Shown: positions 18,254 through 26,140 of the stretch, piece by piece | Position numbering within the stretch: position 1 is the stretch's first letter | Layout: every line of letters starts with the position of its first letter | Source of the DNA: an uncultured Bacteroidia bacterium | Lineage (GTDB): Bacteria; Bacteroidota; Bacteroidia; Bacteroidales; Prolixibacteraceae | Assembly (NCBI GenBank): GCA_903918045.1 | Contig: CAIXCY010000221.1 | Location: forward strand, 1-45,338 | Length of the DNA stretch: 45,338 bases | Reading direction: 5' to 3' | The notes under the pieces: generated by a model | The model's input: only the letters and a program-made list of their open reading frames with translations | Told to the model about the DNA's origin: nothing | The model's database searches: none | Position numbers and translations under genes: made by a program

Positions 18254-19416
18254 TTTCCCTGTATTCTTTTCATGAGTTTTCCTTTGACATAAAATTCAGC
18301 TATCGCATTGAGGATGAATGTAAAAACAAACAGCAACGATCCGATAAGAAAGAGTACGTTATAATGGGTATCCCCAAAGACAACCTCTGCCATCTCAGCT
18401 CCAATTGTGGCTGCAAGCGTTCTCACAGATTCGAACGGATTAAGGTCCATTAAAGCGGCATTTCCAGTCGCCATCAGTGCAATCATAGTTTCGCCAAATA
18501 CTCTTCCAATACCTAAAAGTATGGCAGCGAAAATTCCAGGTGTTGCAGCTGGTAGGATGACAAAAAAAGCTGTCTGCCATTTGGAAGCTCCCAGAGCCAG
18601 ACTTGCCTCATTAAATGATCTGGGAACTGCTGTCAGTGCATCTTCGGTTATTGTGAAAATTATCGGGATGGCGGCAATTCCCATTGCGATTCCTCCAACA
18701 AACGAATTTAACCTGGTGCTGTAATGAAAAATATTTTGTAGAAAGGTAGCTAATACCATAAGGGCAAAAAATCCGATCACAACAGATGGAAAACCAGCCA
18801 ATAACTCGATGGTTGGCTTAATTATCTCCTTCATTTTTTTATTGGCAAATTCAGCTGTATACAATGCTGCCAATATTGCGAGTGGGGCAGCAAAAAGCAT
18901 TGAAATTAAGGTTATTTTAAACGTTCCAATTATTAAAGAGAGGATGCCGTATCGAGGCTTATCTGAAACGGGCACCCAATCTTTTGTAAGCATTGTATTT
19001 AAAGCACTTTTATTGTCATCTGTTCCGCTGCCGGCGTTTACTGTATAGGTGCCTTTTGCCGGTGTTTTGTCCTTTTTCACCAATGTATCTGCAACAGCTC
19101 CATAGGTTTCCTGGCCGGTACCTTTGGAATCAACATCTGTAACAGCGCCATACGTTTCCTGTGTATCTTGCTTTGCCAATTCAGTGGGTGACTTTTTAAC
19201 TTCTTTTGAAGTATTAAAAATTGGGAAAGCTTCGCGGAAAACAAAAAAGAAAATTAGCACAATAATTGTGATAGAGAGTAAAGCGACACCTTTGATTATT
19301 TTTTCCGCCAGAAAATCCCCTACTCTGAACCGTTTCCGGGTAATGTCAATCAAGTCGGAAGGCTGACTGTCTGAACCTTGCGCTTTTGAACTCTTTACTT
19401 TATTTTTTTTTGTCAT
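18250..19416 (-). CDS. pstC: Phosphate ABC transporter permease PstC with long periplasmic insert
   Basis: A 388-residue permease. TM1 is at about residues 37-61 (GVALLSITIIVLIFFFVF). An unusual hydrophilic stretch of about 90 residues follows, before the core that starts at YGILSLIIGTFKITL. The insert contains a short repeated motif, QETYGAVTDVD and QETYGAVADTL, about 20 residues apart. The core has the coupling loop EASLALGASKWQTAFFVILP and GRVFGETMIALMATGNA. It is otherwise a normal PstC. The insert should face the periplasm, where PstS docks. It is 121 bp downstream of pstS and overlaps pstA by 4 bp. Confidence 0.93.
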   Translation of the reverse strand: MTKKNKVKSSKAQGSDSQPSDLIDITRKRFRVGDFLAEKIIKGVALLSITIIVLIFFFVFREAFPIFNTSKEVKKSPTELAKQDTQETYGAVTDVDSKGTGQETYGAVADTLVKKDKTPAKGTYTVNAGSGTDDNKSALNTMLTKDWVPVSDKPRYGILSLIIGTFKITLISMLFAAPLAILAALYTAEFANKKMKEIIKPTIELLAGFPSVVIGFFALMVLATFLQNIFHYSTRLNSFVGGIAMGIAAIPIIFTITEDALTAVPRSFNEASLALGASKWQTAFFVILPAATPGIFAAILLGIGRVFGETMIALMATGNAALMDLNPFESVRTLAATIGAEMAEVVFGDTHYNVLFLIGSLLFVFTFILNAIAEFYVKGKLMKRIQGK

Positions 19417-19461
19417 AAAGATTGGATCTTTGGGCAGATTGAATCAATTGTAAAACGAAGG

Positions 19462-19495
19462 AAGCGAATAACTTCTGTGAGAAAGTTATTCGCTT
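19462..19495. terminator. 13-bp perfect hairpin between pstS and pstC
   Basis: AAGCGAATAACTT (19462-19474) pairs exactly with 19483-19495 around an 8-nt loop. On the minus strand it follows the pstS stop (19538) by about 40 bp and precedes pstC. There is no strong T run, so partial termination or 3'-end protection of the pstS message is more likely than full termination. That would raise PstS over the permeases. Confidence 0.6.
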
Positions 19496-19537
19496 TTGAA
19501 TCGTTTCTAATGTGTTAAATTTCAAGTCATAGATTTA

Positions 19538-20377
19538 TTACTTGACAGGGAAGTAGCCCATATCAACAACCAGTTTTTGTCCTTCCGGACTTAGAATCCA
19601 GTCAATGTATTTTTTCATCTCTCCTGTTGGCCTGTTACGCAGGTACATGTAAAGATAGCGGGTAATAGGATATTCGCCAGTTTTGATAGTTTCTGCAGTT
19701 GCTGCGAAGGCAGGGCTGTTATCATCTTTCTTTACTTTACAGATTGAAATACCTTCAGCATAGGCTGCACCACCATATCCAATTCCGTAGGTGTCTTTTT
19801 TAACAGCATTTACAACTGCAGCTGTTCCTGGAAGGGTCTGACAGCTAGAAGCATAGTCCCCCATTACAACATTCTCCTGGAAGAATACATATGTTCCTGA
19901 ACTGTTCTCTCTTCCGTAAAGTTTAATAGATTGATCATCACCACCTACTTCTTTCCAGTTAGTGATTTCACCCCTGAATATTTTGCCTAGCTGAGCGACA
20001 GATAATTCTTTAACTTTACTCGCAGCATTGAGGTAAATTGTAATACCGTCTTTAGCACAGGCAACTTCAACACCCAGGGTATTGTACCTGGCCTTGAGTT
20101 TTTCCTTTTCGGTATTTTTCATTTTGCGGCTTGCATTAGCGATGTCGGTTGCGCCATTGATCAATGCAGAAATACCAACACCTGAACCACCACCGGTAAC
20201 CTGAATAGATACACCGCTATTGGTTTTCATATATACCTCAGCCCATTTCTGTGCCAAAATAACCAGGGTGTCCGAACCTTTTACAGTAATCCGCTCAGGA
20301 GCTGCGGTGAAGGCAAAGCAAACAACACCTAGCAAAACCGCTATGATTGCTGTCCTTAATACGTTTAATTTTTTCAT
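19538..20377 (-). CDS. pstS: Phosphate-binding periplasmic protein PstS
   Basis: From the ATG at 20377 the product has 279 residues and starts MKKLNVLRTAIIAVLLGVVC, a signal peptide ending near AFTAAPERI. A frame starting at 20467 would add 30 residues before it and is rejected. Mature motifs: TVKGSDTLVILAQKWAEVYM, QVTGGGSGVGISALINGATD, and GRENSSGTYVFFQENVV. The SDTL, GSG and SSGT segments are the phosphate-binding loops of the family. It captures phosphate that has passed the porin and delivers it to PstCA. The gene lies between two hairpins, after the porin and before pstC. Confidence 0.94.
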   Translation of the reverse strand: MKKLNVLRTAIIAVLLGVVCFAFTAAPERITVKGSDTLVILAQKWAEVYMKTNSGVSIQVTGGGSGVGISALINGATDIANASRKMKNTEKEKLKARYNTLGVEVACAKDGITIYLNAASKVKELSVAQLGKIFRGEITNWKEVGGDDQSIKLYGRENSSGTYVFFQENVVMGDYASSCQTLPGTAAVVNAVKKDTYGIGYGGAAYAEGISICKVKKDDNSPAFAATAETIKTGEYPITRYLYMYLRNRPTGEMKKYIDWILSPEGQKLVVDMGYFPVK

Positions 20378-20436
20378 TTTTTTGTTTTTGAATATTTTAT
20401 AATATAAGCTTTCATTTTTGGCTTCAAATATACTTT

Positions 20437-20476
20437 TAACAGAAGGTAATAAAACTGTTTTTATCACCTTCTGTTA
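20437..20476. terminator. 18-bp hairpin between porin and pstS genes
   Basis: Arms 20437-20454 and 20459-20476 pair with one mismatch around a 4-nt CTGT loop. On the minus strand it begins about 10 bp after the porin stop codon (20486) and about 60 bp before pstS. It has no long T tail. It may attenuate read-through or protect the porin message end. Confidence 0.65.
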
Positions 20477-20485
20477 GTCAGTTTA

Positions 20486-21850
20486 CTAGAACTTAGCCTG
20501 AATTCTTAATGTGAATACATTCTGAGGAACAACTTTGCTGTAATCCAATCCTTTTAACACAACCTGTCCGTCATTCTGAGTGTAATTTTCAGTATAATTG
20601 CTAACTCCTGCAGTAGTTCCAACTTTTTCATTCTGAACTATTTCGTAACAAGCTGTAATTCTGATGTTGTCATCAAAATAGTGGTGAAAGGCAAAACCAA
20701 AAGTTGATGTTGCAAGATCACTCTTGGAACTCATTTTCTTTGCAAGATTTGCAGTCGCAGCATATCCTTTAATGGTAACGTCTTTTCCGTTGATGTCAGT
20801 ATTTGGATCGTAGTAATCGTAACGGAATGCAAACTGATTCTTTTTACCAAGGTTCTTGATCAAATAGAGGTAGTAACCTGCAAAATTATTCTGAAAGTTT
20901 GCTACTCCAAGTGGTATTGCTGTAGTCGAAGCATAACCAATTGATGCATTCTTACCTGCAATATACTCACCTTTTACCGATAGGCCACCTAATACGTCAG
21001 CAAACAATTGAAATTCTCCACCGATCCAGTTTTTCCCGATTTTATCTCCGATTTTTGCAGTTGTAACTGTGGAGTAGTCACTTGAATAGGTTGTCGTAGC
21101 CATTGATTTCAAAGAACCAAAATAACCATGGGCTCCAAAATCAAGACCGCCAAAGCTGCCAAGTGGGAGGTTATAGGTTACGCGAGCCATAATATCTTTT
21201 GAATTGTCGTAGTCGATATTATCTGCGGCATTAAGGTTTGTACCTGCATTGTTGTTAATTGTAATCCCATCAGCTCCATTCAAAACGGCTAACTGGAAGT
21301 GAATAGGGACAGAAAGAGGATTATATTCCAGTTTTGCGCCAATTGCACGTTCGCCAGGATATAATGTTCTGATAACTAATGATCTTTCTGTTAGTTCGCG
21401 CTGGCTTGATGAATACTCAACTTCATAGTTAGGACGGTTGAATTTACCTGCCCATAAACTGAAAGTCTTTTTCCAATGTTCGTTTACAACAACATAGGCA
21501 TCTTTTAAGGAAAGGTTTCCCGGTGCGAAGTCAGGTTGTAATACGAATTTTACGCCATCTGTTGCTTCATAGGTGAATTTAACCCTTACTCTGCGTAATG
21601 AAAAATAGTTTTGCGATTTAGATAACAACGAAGGTGTTTCAAAATTCTGATACTGGGACTGAATATAACCAGATACTTTGATTTTTGTCAGTTTTGCGAG
21701 ATCTGACTCACTTGTGGCAGCCCTTTCGAGTAAACCGTTAACTTTTTCATTCAGTTCCGATATTTTTTCGGCTTGACTTTGTTCCTGAGCACTAAGGTTA
21801 AGTGCAATAATGGATACCAGTAAGAATAAAAATACTTTTAGCTTTTTCAT
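20486..21850 (-). CDS. Phosphate-selective porin O/P family protein
   Basis: A 454-residue outer-membrane protein. The signal peptide MKKLKVFLFLLVSIIALNLS is followed by a short coiled coil (AEKISELNEKVNGLLERA). The barrel has KVSGYIQSQYQNFE, FSLRRVRVKFTYEATDGVKF, PDFAPGNLSLKDAYVVVNEH and LWAGKFNRPNYEVEYSSSQR, and it ends in an aromatic C-terminus (FTLRIQAKF). This is the OprO/OprP family, whose trimers pass phosphate or polyphosphate. It is the first gene of the pst/pho operon, which agrees strongly with a phosphate role. The Pho-box-like repeats at 21896-21934 lie directly upstream. Confidence 0.9.
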   Translation of the reverse strand: MKKLKVFLFLLVSIIALNLSAQEQSQAEKISELNEKVNGLLERAATSESDLAKLTKIKVSGYIQSQYQNFETPSLLSKSQNYFSLRRVRVKFTYEATDGVKFVLQPDFAPGNLSLKDAYVVVNEHWKKTFSLWAGKFNRPNYEVEYSSSQRELTERSLVIRTLYPGERAIGAKLEYNPLSVPIHFQLAVLNGADGITINNNAGTNLNAADNIDYDNSKDIMARVTYNLPLGSFGGLDFGAHGYFGSLKSMATTTYSSDYSTVTTAKIGDKIGKNWIGGEFQLFADVLGGLSVKGEYIAGKNASIGYASTTAIPLGVANFQNNFAGYYLYLIKNLGKKNQFAFRYDYYDPNTDINGKDVTIKGYAATANLAKKMSSKSDLATSTFGFAFHHYFDDNIRITACYEIVQNEKVGTTAGVSNYTENYTQNDGQVVLKGLDYSKVVPQNVFTLRIQAKF

Positions 21851-21870
21851 ATTATAAATTAATTGATTTC

Positions 21871-21878
21871 CAATGGTA
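21871..21878 (-). promoter_or_regulatory. Near-consensus -7 element (TACCATTG) of the porin/pst/pho operon
   Basis: On the minus strand TACCATTG differs by one base from TAnnTTTG. It lies 17 bp downstream of the nearest TGTAACA box, so the box array occupies the place of the -33 element. That is the layout of an activator-dependent promoter. Confidence 0.45.
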
Positions 21879-21895
21879 CAAAATTTCCACTATCG

Positions 21896-21934
21896 TGTTA
21901 CAGTTCTGTTACAGCGCTGTTAAAAATTGTTACA
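21896..21934 (-). promoter_or_regulatory. Pho-box-like direct repeats upstream of the porin/pst/pho operon
   Basis: Read on the minus strand, four boxes follow each other: TGTAACA, TTTAACA, TGTAACA and TGTAACA (plus-strand starts 21928, 21918, 21907, 21896). Spacing is 10, 11 and 11 bp. PhoB-family regulators bind tandem half-sites with an 11-bp period, and phoB lies in this operon. Binding by this PhoB is inferred. Confidence 0.7.
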
Positions 21935-22048
21935 TTTTCGTAAAGTATCTTTTTTACGTTTAAGGTTTAATATCTTTATCCTAACCTTTAGAACAGAGTT
22001 AAGTTAGAACCATGCTCAATTGAAAGTGTCAACTGAACTTAAAAATTA

Positions 22049-22056
22049 TACTTTTG
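22049..22056 (+). promoter_or_regulatory. -7 promoter element (TACTTTTG) of the GH1 gene
   Basis: TACTTTTG matches TAnnTTTG exactly, 29 bp before the ATG at 22086. No TTTG is placed well for a -33 element. The Pho-like boxes at 21896-21934 are over 110 bp upstream, so joint control with the phosphate operon is uncertain. Confidence 0.55.
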
Positions 22057-22085
22057 GAGTCTAAAATATAGAAAGAATTTATCAA

Positions 22086-23510
22086 ATGATCTCACTAAGA
22101 TTCTTCAAATTTATAGCATCCTCTGCATCTTCAATTGGTGCGGGTCGTACGAATACGAATTTTAAGTCTGAAATAAAGCAATTTAATATTGAGAAGAGGG
22201 ACTTTGGTCCAGACTTTCATTGGGGTGTTGCCACTGCTTCCTATCAGATTGAAGGAGCCTGGGATAAGGATGGAAAAGGTGAATCGATATGGGACAGGTT
22301 TACCGCGAATCCTAAAAATGTAAAGGATCGAACAAATGGCCGGGATGCCACAGACTTTTATAATCGTTACGAAAGCGATTTGTTGTTGTTAAAAGAACTT
22401 AATTTCGAAAATTTCAGATTTTCATTTTCTTGGCCCAGGATCCTTCCTGAAGGGAAAGGTCAGGTAAATGAAAAGGGTATTGATTTTTATAACCGGATGA
22501 TCGATAAATGTCTTGAGCTTGGAATTGAGCCCTGGGCGATGCTTTATCATTGGGATTTGCCTCAAAAACTTGAGGATTTGGGTGGCTGGACCAACAGGGA
22601 TATCGTTGGCTGGTTTTCGGAATATGCTGATTTGTGCACACGCAGGTTTGGAGACAGAATTCATCATTGGATGGTGCTCAATGAACCTGCAAGTTTTACA
22701 ACACTGGGCTATCTCTCAGGTATGCATGCACCTCAGAAGAGCGGTATTGCAAAATTTCTGGCTGCTGTTCATCATGCTTCCCTATGCCAGGCGGCAGGTG
22801 GTAGGATTATCAGGGAAAATGTTAAGGATAGTCATATCGGGACTACTTTTTCGTGTGCTTATACTGAGCCTCAAAGACGATCTGGCAGACATCTGCGCGC
22901 TTCAGACCGGCTTGATGTAATGCTAAACCGATTATTTATAGAACCGGCGCTGGGAATGGGTTATCCTTACAAGGAACTTCCGTTTCTGCGCAAGATTGAT
23001 CAGTTTATTCTGCCGGAAGACCATGAAAATTTAAAGTTCGACTTTGATTTTATAGGTATTCAGAACTATTTTAGGGTAACATCAAAGCCTTCCTGGATTC
23101 CACTTATCTGGGCAAACCGTGTTAAACCTTCGCCAAAAGCAGAGGTCACTGCCATGGGATGGGAAGTGTCACCAGAAGGGATCTACGATATCATTATGCA
23201 ATTCGCCAAATATGGGATAAAGGAACTTATTGTCACCGAGAATGGAGCAGCTTTCCACGACCATCTAAAGAAAAGCGGTAAAATCAAGGATCGCCAAAGA
23301 ATCCACTTTTATCAGCGATACCTTCAGAATGTACTCCGGGCTAAAAATGATGGTGCCCCGGTCACTGGTTATTTTGCCTGGACTTTTATAGACAATTTTG
23401 AATGGGACGAGGGGAATCGTCCGCGTTTTGGCATCGTGTATAATGACTTTCAAACCCAGAAACGGACTGTAAAAGACTCTGGTTTTTGGTTTCGCGATTT
23501 GCTTAAGTAA
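22086..23510 (+). CDS. Glycoside hydrolase family 1 (beta-glucosidase type)
   Basis: A 474-residue retaining beta-glycosidase. The GH1 signature HWGVATASYQIEGAWDKDGK starts near residue 45. The acid/base Glu200 is in HWMVLNEPASF and the nucleophile Glu385 is in LIVTENGAAF. The C-terminus has GYFAWTFIDNFEWDEG. It cleaves terminal beta-glucosyl or similar residues; the exact sugar cannot be read from the sequence. The first 40 or so residues are an unusual extension for GH1 and only weakly resemble a signal peptide, so location is unsure. No other internal Met gives a complete domain. It stands divergent to the phosphate operon and just upstream of the PlcP-like gene. Confidence 0.92.
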   Translation: MISLRFFKFIASSASSIGAGRTNTNFKSEIKQFNIEKRDFGPDFHWGVATASYQIEGAWDKDGKGESIWDRFTANPKNVKDRTNGRDATDFYNRYESDLLLLKELNFENFRFSFSWPRILPEGKGQVNEKGIDFYNRMIDKCLELGIEPWAMLYHWDLPQKLEDLGGWTNRDIVGWFSEYADLCTRRFGDRIHHWMVLNEPASFTTLGYLSGMHAPQKSGIAKFLAAVHHASLCQAAGGRIIRENVKDSHIGTTFSCAYTEPQRRSGRHLRASDRLDVMLNRLFIEPALGMGYPYKELPFLRKIDQFILPEDHENLKFDFDFIGIQNYFRVTSKPSWIPLIWANRVKPSPKAEVTAMGWEVSPEGIYDIIMQFAKYGIKELIVTENGAAFHDHLKKSGKIKDRQRIHFYQRYLQNVLRAKNDGAPVTGYFAWTFIDNFEWDEGNRPRFGIVYNDFQTQKRTVKDSGFWFRDLLK

Positions 23511-23541
23511 GTTGGTTTTCATTCCTTCATTTCTTCATTAA

Positions 23542-23581
23542 TGTAATCGCTTATTAACCTGTTTGTAACCGTTTCGTAATC
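23542..23581 (+). promoter_or_regulatory. Pho-box-like direct repeats upstream of the PlcP-like gene
   Basis: Four boxes at an exact 11-bp period: TGTAATC (23542), ATTAACC (23553), TGTAACC (23564) and CGTAATC (23575). Each has TAA at the same place, as in the boxes of the porin promoter read in gene direction. A weak -7 candidate, TATGTTTT, is at 23587-23594. The array ends 37 bp before the ATG. Confidence 0.6.
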
Positions 23582-23618
23582 ATTTATATGTTTTTTCGTG
23601 GTGTTAAAATGTATATGA

Positions 23619-24464
23619 ATGGATAACAAGCGGGTAGTAGAATTGGTGGTGATTTCTGATGTTCATCTTGGAACCTCAGGTTGCCAGGCTGGAGAGTTGT
23701 TGAAGTATTTGAAGAGCATAAGACCAAAAACCTTGATTTTAAACGGTGATATTATTGACATCTGGCAATTTAAAAAACGATATTTCCCTAAATCACATCT
23801 AAAGGTCATCAAACATCTTATTGGACTTGCTTCTGATCGGTGCCCGGTCTATTACATTACCGGTAATCACGATGAGATGTTCCGCCGGTTCAGCGGGATG
23901 AAAATCGGTAAACTTCGCATCCTGAATGACCTTAAACTAGAACTTGGGGGTAAAACAGTGTGGTTTTTTCACGGCGATGTTTTCGATGTAGTGATGCAGT
24001 ATTCAAAATGGTTATCTAAATTGGGTGCCATTGGTTACGATACACTGATTTGGCTTAATACGCAGGTAAATTCGTTGCGTCGGTTTTTCGATCTTGAACC
24101 CGTATCATTCTCTAAAAAAGTTAAAGAATCGGTCAAAGGGGCTGTGAAATTTATCAATGCCTTTGAAGATACAGTCGCTACTGTGGCAGCACATAAAGAG
24201 ATCGAAACAGTTGTTTGCGGACATATTCATAAACCGGAAATAAGAGCAATAAGTATTGGAAATCAGAATGTAACATATCTTAATTCGGGAGACTGGATCG
24301 AGAATCTTACCTCACTGGAGTACAACGAGGGGCAATGGAGGATTTTCAATTTCCGCAAAGATTTTGTTGATCTTTCCGATGATACAGAATCAGAACACGA
24401 AAATATGGTAGATGTTAAAGTGAAAGATTTATTTAACAACATGCTGGTTGACTTCCGGAATTAA
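23619..24464 (+). CDS. Calcineurin-like phosphoesterase, resembles phospholipase PlcP
   Basis: A 281-residue cytoplasmic metallophosphoesterase without signal peptide or membrane segment. Metal-binding motifs are complete: SDVHLGTSGCQA (Asp14, His16), NGDIIDIW (Asp44), GNHDE (Asn83-His84), FHGDVFD (His118) and CGHIHKPEIR (His202, His204). NSGDWIENLTSL follows. Automatic pipelines tend to call such proteins UDP-2,3-diacylglucosamine hydrolase (LpxH). However, DVHLGTSGCQA, WLSKLGAIGYDTLIWLN, VKFINAFE and GDWIEN recall PlcP, which cuts phospholipids to diacylglycerol during phosphate starvation in Proteobacteria. A Pho-box-like array upstream and a glycosyltransferase 89 bp downstream fit PlcP better than LpxH. 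Family certain; PlcP role inferred. Confidence 0.82.
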   Translation: MDNKRVVELVVISDVHLGTSGCQAGELLKYLKSIRPKTLILNGDIIDIWQFKKRYFPKSHLKVIKHLIGLASDRCPVYYITGNHDEMFRRFSGMKIGKLRILNDLKLELGGKTVWFFHGDVFDVVMQYSKWLSKLGAIGYDTLIWLNTQVNSLRRFFDLEPVSFSKKVKESVKGAVKFINAFEDTVATVAAHKEIETVVCGHIHKPEIRAISIGNQNVTYLNSGDWIENLTSLEYNEGQWRIFNFRKDFVDLSDDTESEHENMVDVKVKDLFNNMLVDFRN

Positions 24465-24553
24465 GTAATTTTAATACGCACAAAGCCTAAAAGCTTTATT
24501 TTTTTGTTATCATCTGAAAAATAAAGTGTTAACTTAAATATTTAAAACTACCT

Positions 24554-25621
24554 ATGAAGATCTTATACGCGATACAAGGAACCGGAAACGGGCATATTAG
24601 TCGTGCACGTGAAATAATTCCATACCTTCAGGAGTATTGTCAGTGTGATATTCTTGTTAGTGGTACCCAATGTGATGTTGAACTCGGAGTACCGGTAAAA
24701 TACCGTTTCAAAGGGTTAAGTTTTTGGTTTGGCAAGAATGGCGGAATTGATATGTGGAACACCTCAGTCAATGCAAATCTTCCTAATTTGAGAAAGGAGA
24801 TTGCTCAGCTTCCCGTTGAGGAATACGACTTTGTGATCAATGATTTTGAACCGGTTTCGGCATGGGCATGCTACAAGAAAAAAATCCCTTGCATTGGGTT
24901 AAGCCATCAGGGATCACTTTTAAGTAAAAAAGTTCCGTTCCCGGTTAAATTGGATTATTTTGGACAATTTATTCTTCGGAATTATGCCCCGGCAATGATG
25001 CATTTTGGGTTTCATTTTGAGTCATACGACAAGAATATTTTTACACCGGTAATAAGAAGTCAGGTCCGAGAAAGTTTGATTGAAGAGCTCGATTATTATA
25101 CCGTTTATTTGCCCGCGTTTGATGATAAGCGGTTAATTAAAAAACTTTCCCATTTCGAAAATGCGAACTGGCATGTATTTTCGAAACGGGCAAAGGAGCA
25201 GTATCAGGTTGGGAATGTAATGATTAAGCCCATAACAAACGATGAATTTGTTACTGATATGGCGCAATCAAAGGGAGTTTTCTGCGGAGCAGGATTCGAA
25301 ACTCCTGCAGAGGCACTCTTTTTGGGAAAAAAGGTTATGGTTATTCCTATGAAAGGACAATACGAACAGCAGTGCAATGCCGCTTCGCTTGCCCAAATGG
25401 GGGTTCCGGTGATTAAAAGCCTTAAAAAAAGGCATTTCGAAAAGATTGAAAAATGGATTAATTCGGATGAGAAGATCGCTGTTTTTTATCCCGATATTAC
25501 AAGGATAGTAATCCGCAAGATTTTTGAAGTGAATGTTCAACGGGTTTTGCAAAATAATAACTGGGATCAGGGTTATCAGCTAACGCTGAAATCACCCGAT
25601 TATCCGCAGGTAAGCGTGTAA
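24554..25621 (+). CDS. MurG/GT28-like glycosyltransferase, possible glycolipid synthase
   Basis: A 355-residue GT-B fold enzyme. The N-terminal acceptor domain starts MKILYAIQGTGNGHISRARE with a glycine-rich loop like that of MurG and MGDG synthases. The C-terminal donor domain has GVFCGAGFETPAEALFLGKK and IPMKGQYEQQCNAA, where the Glu of ETPAEAL and the Gln pair should contact the nucleotide sugar. There is no signal peptide; it would act at the inner membrane face. It follows the PlcP-like gene by 89 bp on the same strand. A glycosyltransferase next to plcP makes glycolipid from diacylglycerol in known phosphate-starvation systems. The sugar and acceptor here are not known. Confidence 0.8.
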   Translation: MKILYAIQGTGNGHISRAREIIPYLQEYCQCDILVSGTQCDVELGVPVKYRFKGLSFWFGKNGGIDMWNTSVNANLPNLRKEIAQLPVEEYDFVINDFEPVSAWACYKKKIPCIGLSHQGSLLSKKVPFPVKLDYFGQFILRNYAPAMMHFGFHFESYDKNIFTPVIRSQVRESLIEELDYYTVYLPAFDDKRLIKKLSHFENANWHVFSKRAKEQYQVGNVMIKPITNDEFVTDMAQSKGVFCGAGFETPAEALFLGKKVMVIPMKGQYEQQCNAASLAQMGVPVIKSLKKRHFEKIEKWINSDEKIAVFYPDITRIVIRKIFEVNVQRVLQNNNWDQGYQLTLKSPDYPQVSV

Positions 25622-25762
25622 ATTTCGGTTCAGAAACCAATTGAGACAATCAGCCAGAAATATAAGGTGATCGCCTATATTGGTTTACGAACCTGACCAG
25701 AAGTGCTTTTAAAATAATCTTTGAATCTGAGTTTTAGTAGCCTTAATTTTCAAAAAATATTC

Positions 25763-25770
25763 TACTTTTG
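25763..25770 (+). promoter_or_regulatory. -7 promoter element (TACTTTTG) of the tRNA gene
   Basis: TACTTTTG is an exact TAnnTTTG match ending 17 bp before the mature 5' end of tRNA-Gly, a suitable place for a short processed leader. Confidence 0.65.
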
Positions 25771-25787
25771 CGTCACCAATAAAAAAT

Positions 25788-25863
25788 GCGGAAGTAGCTC
25801 AGTTGGTAGAGCATCAGCTTCCCAAGCTGAGGGTCGCGAGTTCGAGTCTCGTTTTCCGCTCCA
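25788..25863 (+). tRNA. tRNA-Gly (anticodon CCC)
   Basis: A 76-nt cloverleaf with the 3' CCA encoded (25861-25863). The acceptor stem GCGGAAG pairs with TTTCCGC with one G-U pair. The D-arm has AGCTCAGTTGGTAGAGC. The anticodon stem TCAGC/GCTGA holds the loop TTCCCAA with anticodon CCC, which reads GGG. The T-arm has the GTTCGAGTC consensus. It has its own promoter and terminator. Confidence 0.97.
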
Positions 25864-25872
25864 CATAATCAG

Positions 25873-25907
25873 CCACTTACAGAGATTAGCTCTGTAGGTG
25901 GTTTTTT
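25873..25907 (+). terminator. Intrinsic terminator after tRNA-Gly
   Basis: A 12-bp stem (25873-25884 with 25890-25901, one G-U pair) with loop ATTAG is followed by six T. It starts 10 nt after the tRNA 3' end. Confidence 0.93.
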
Positions 25908-26140
25908 ATTTGCACCGAAATGTACACACAATAACCGCGATAGCTTAATAACTGCGATTTAAATAACGCTATCATGCAACAATCACCCATTATTTTATTC
26001 GCATGGTTTTAACGTATCGTAAAGGATTACTATTCGGATGAGGGAGCATCGTAAAATCTTGATAATAAAATATCAACGAGAATTCTATGCCGATTAAACA
26101 TCTGTAGGGTAATCAGACATTCTTATTTTATGCAGGAAAG

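Noticed and set aside
20378-20467. Longer N-terminus of PstS
   Set aside because: It runs back through the hairpin region, and the MKKLNVLRT signal peptide starts at 20377.
23619-24464. Calling the phosphoesterase LpxH
   Set aside because: The motif set and gene context fit PlcP better; LpxH remains possible and is named as the alternative.
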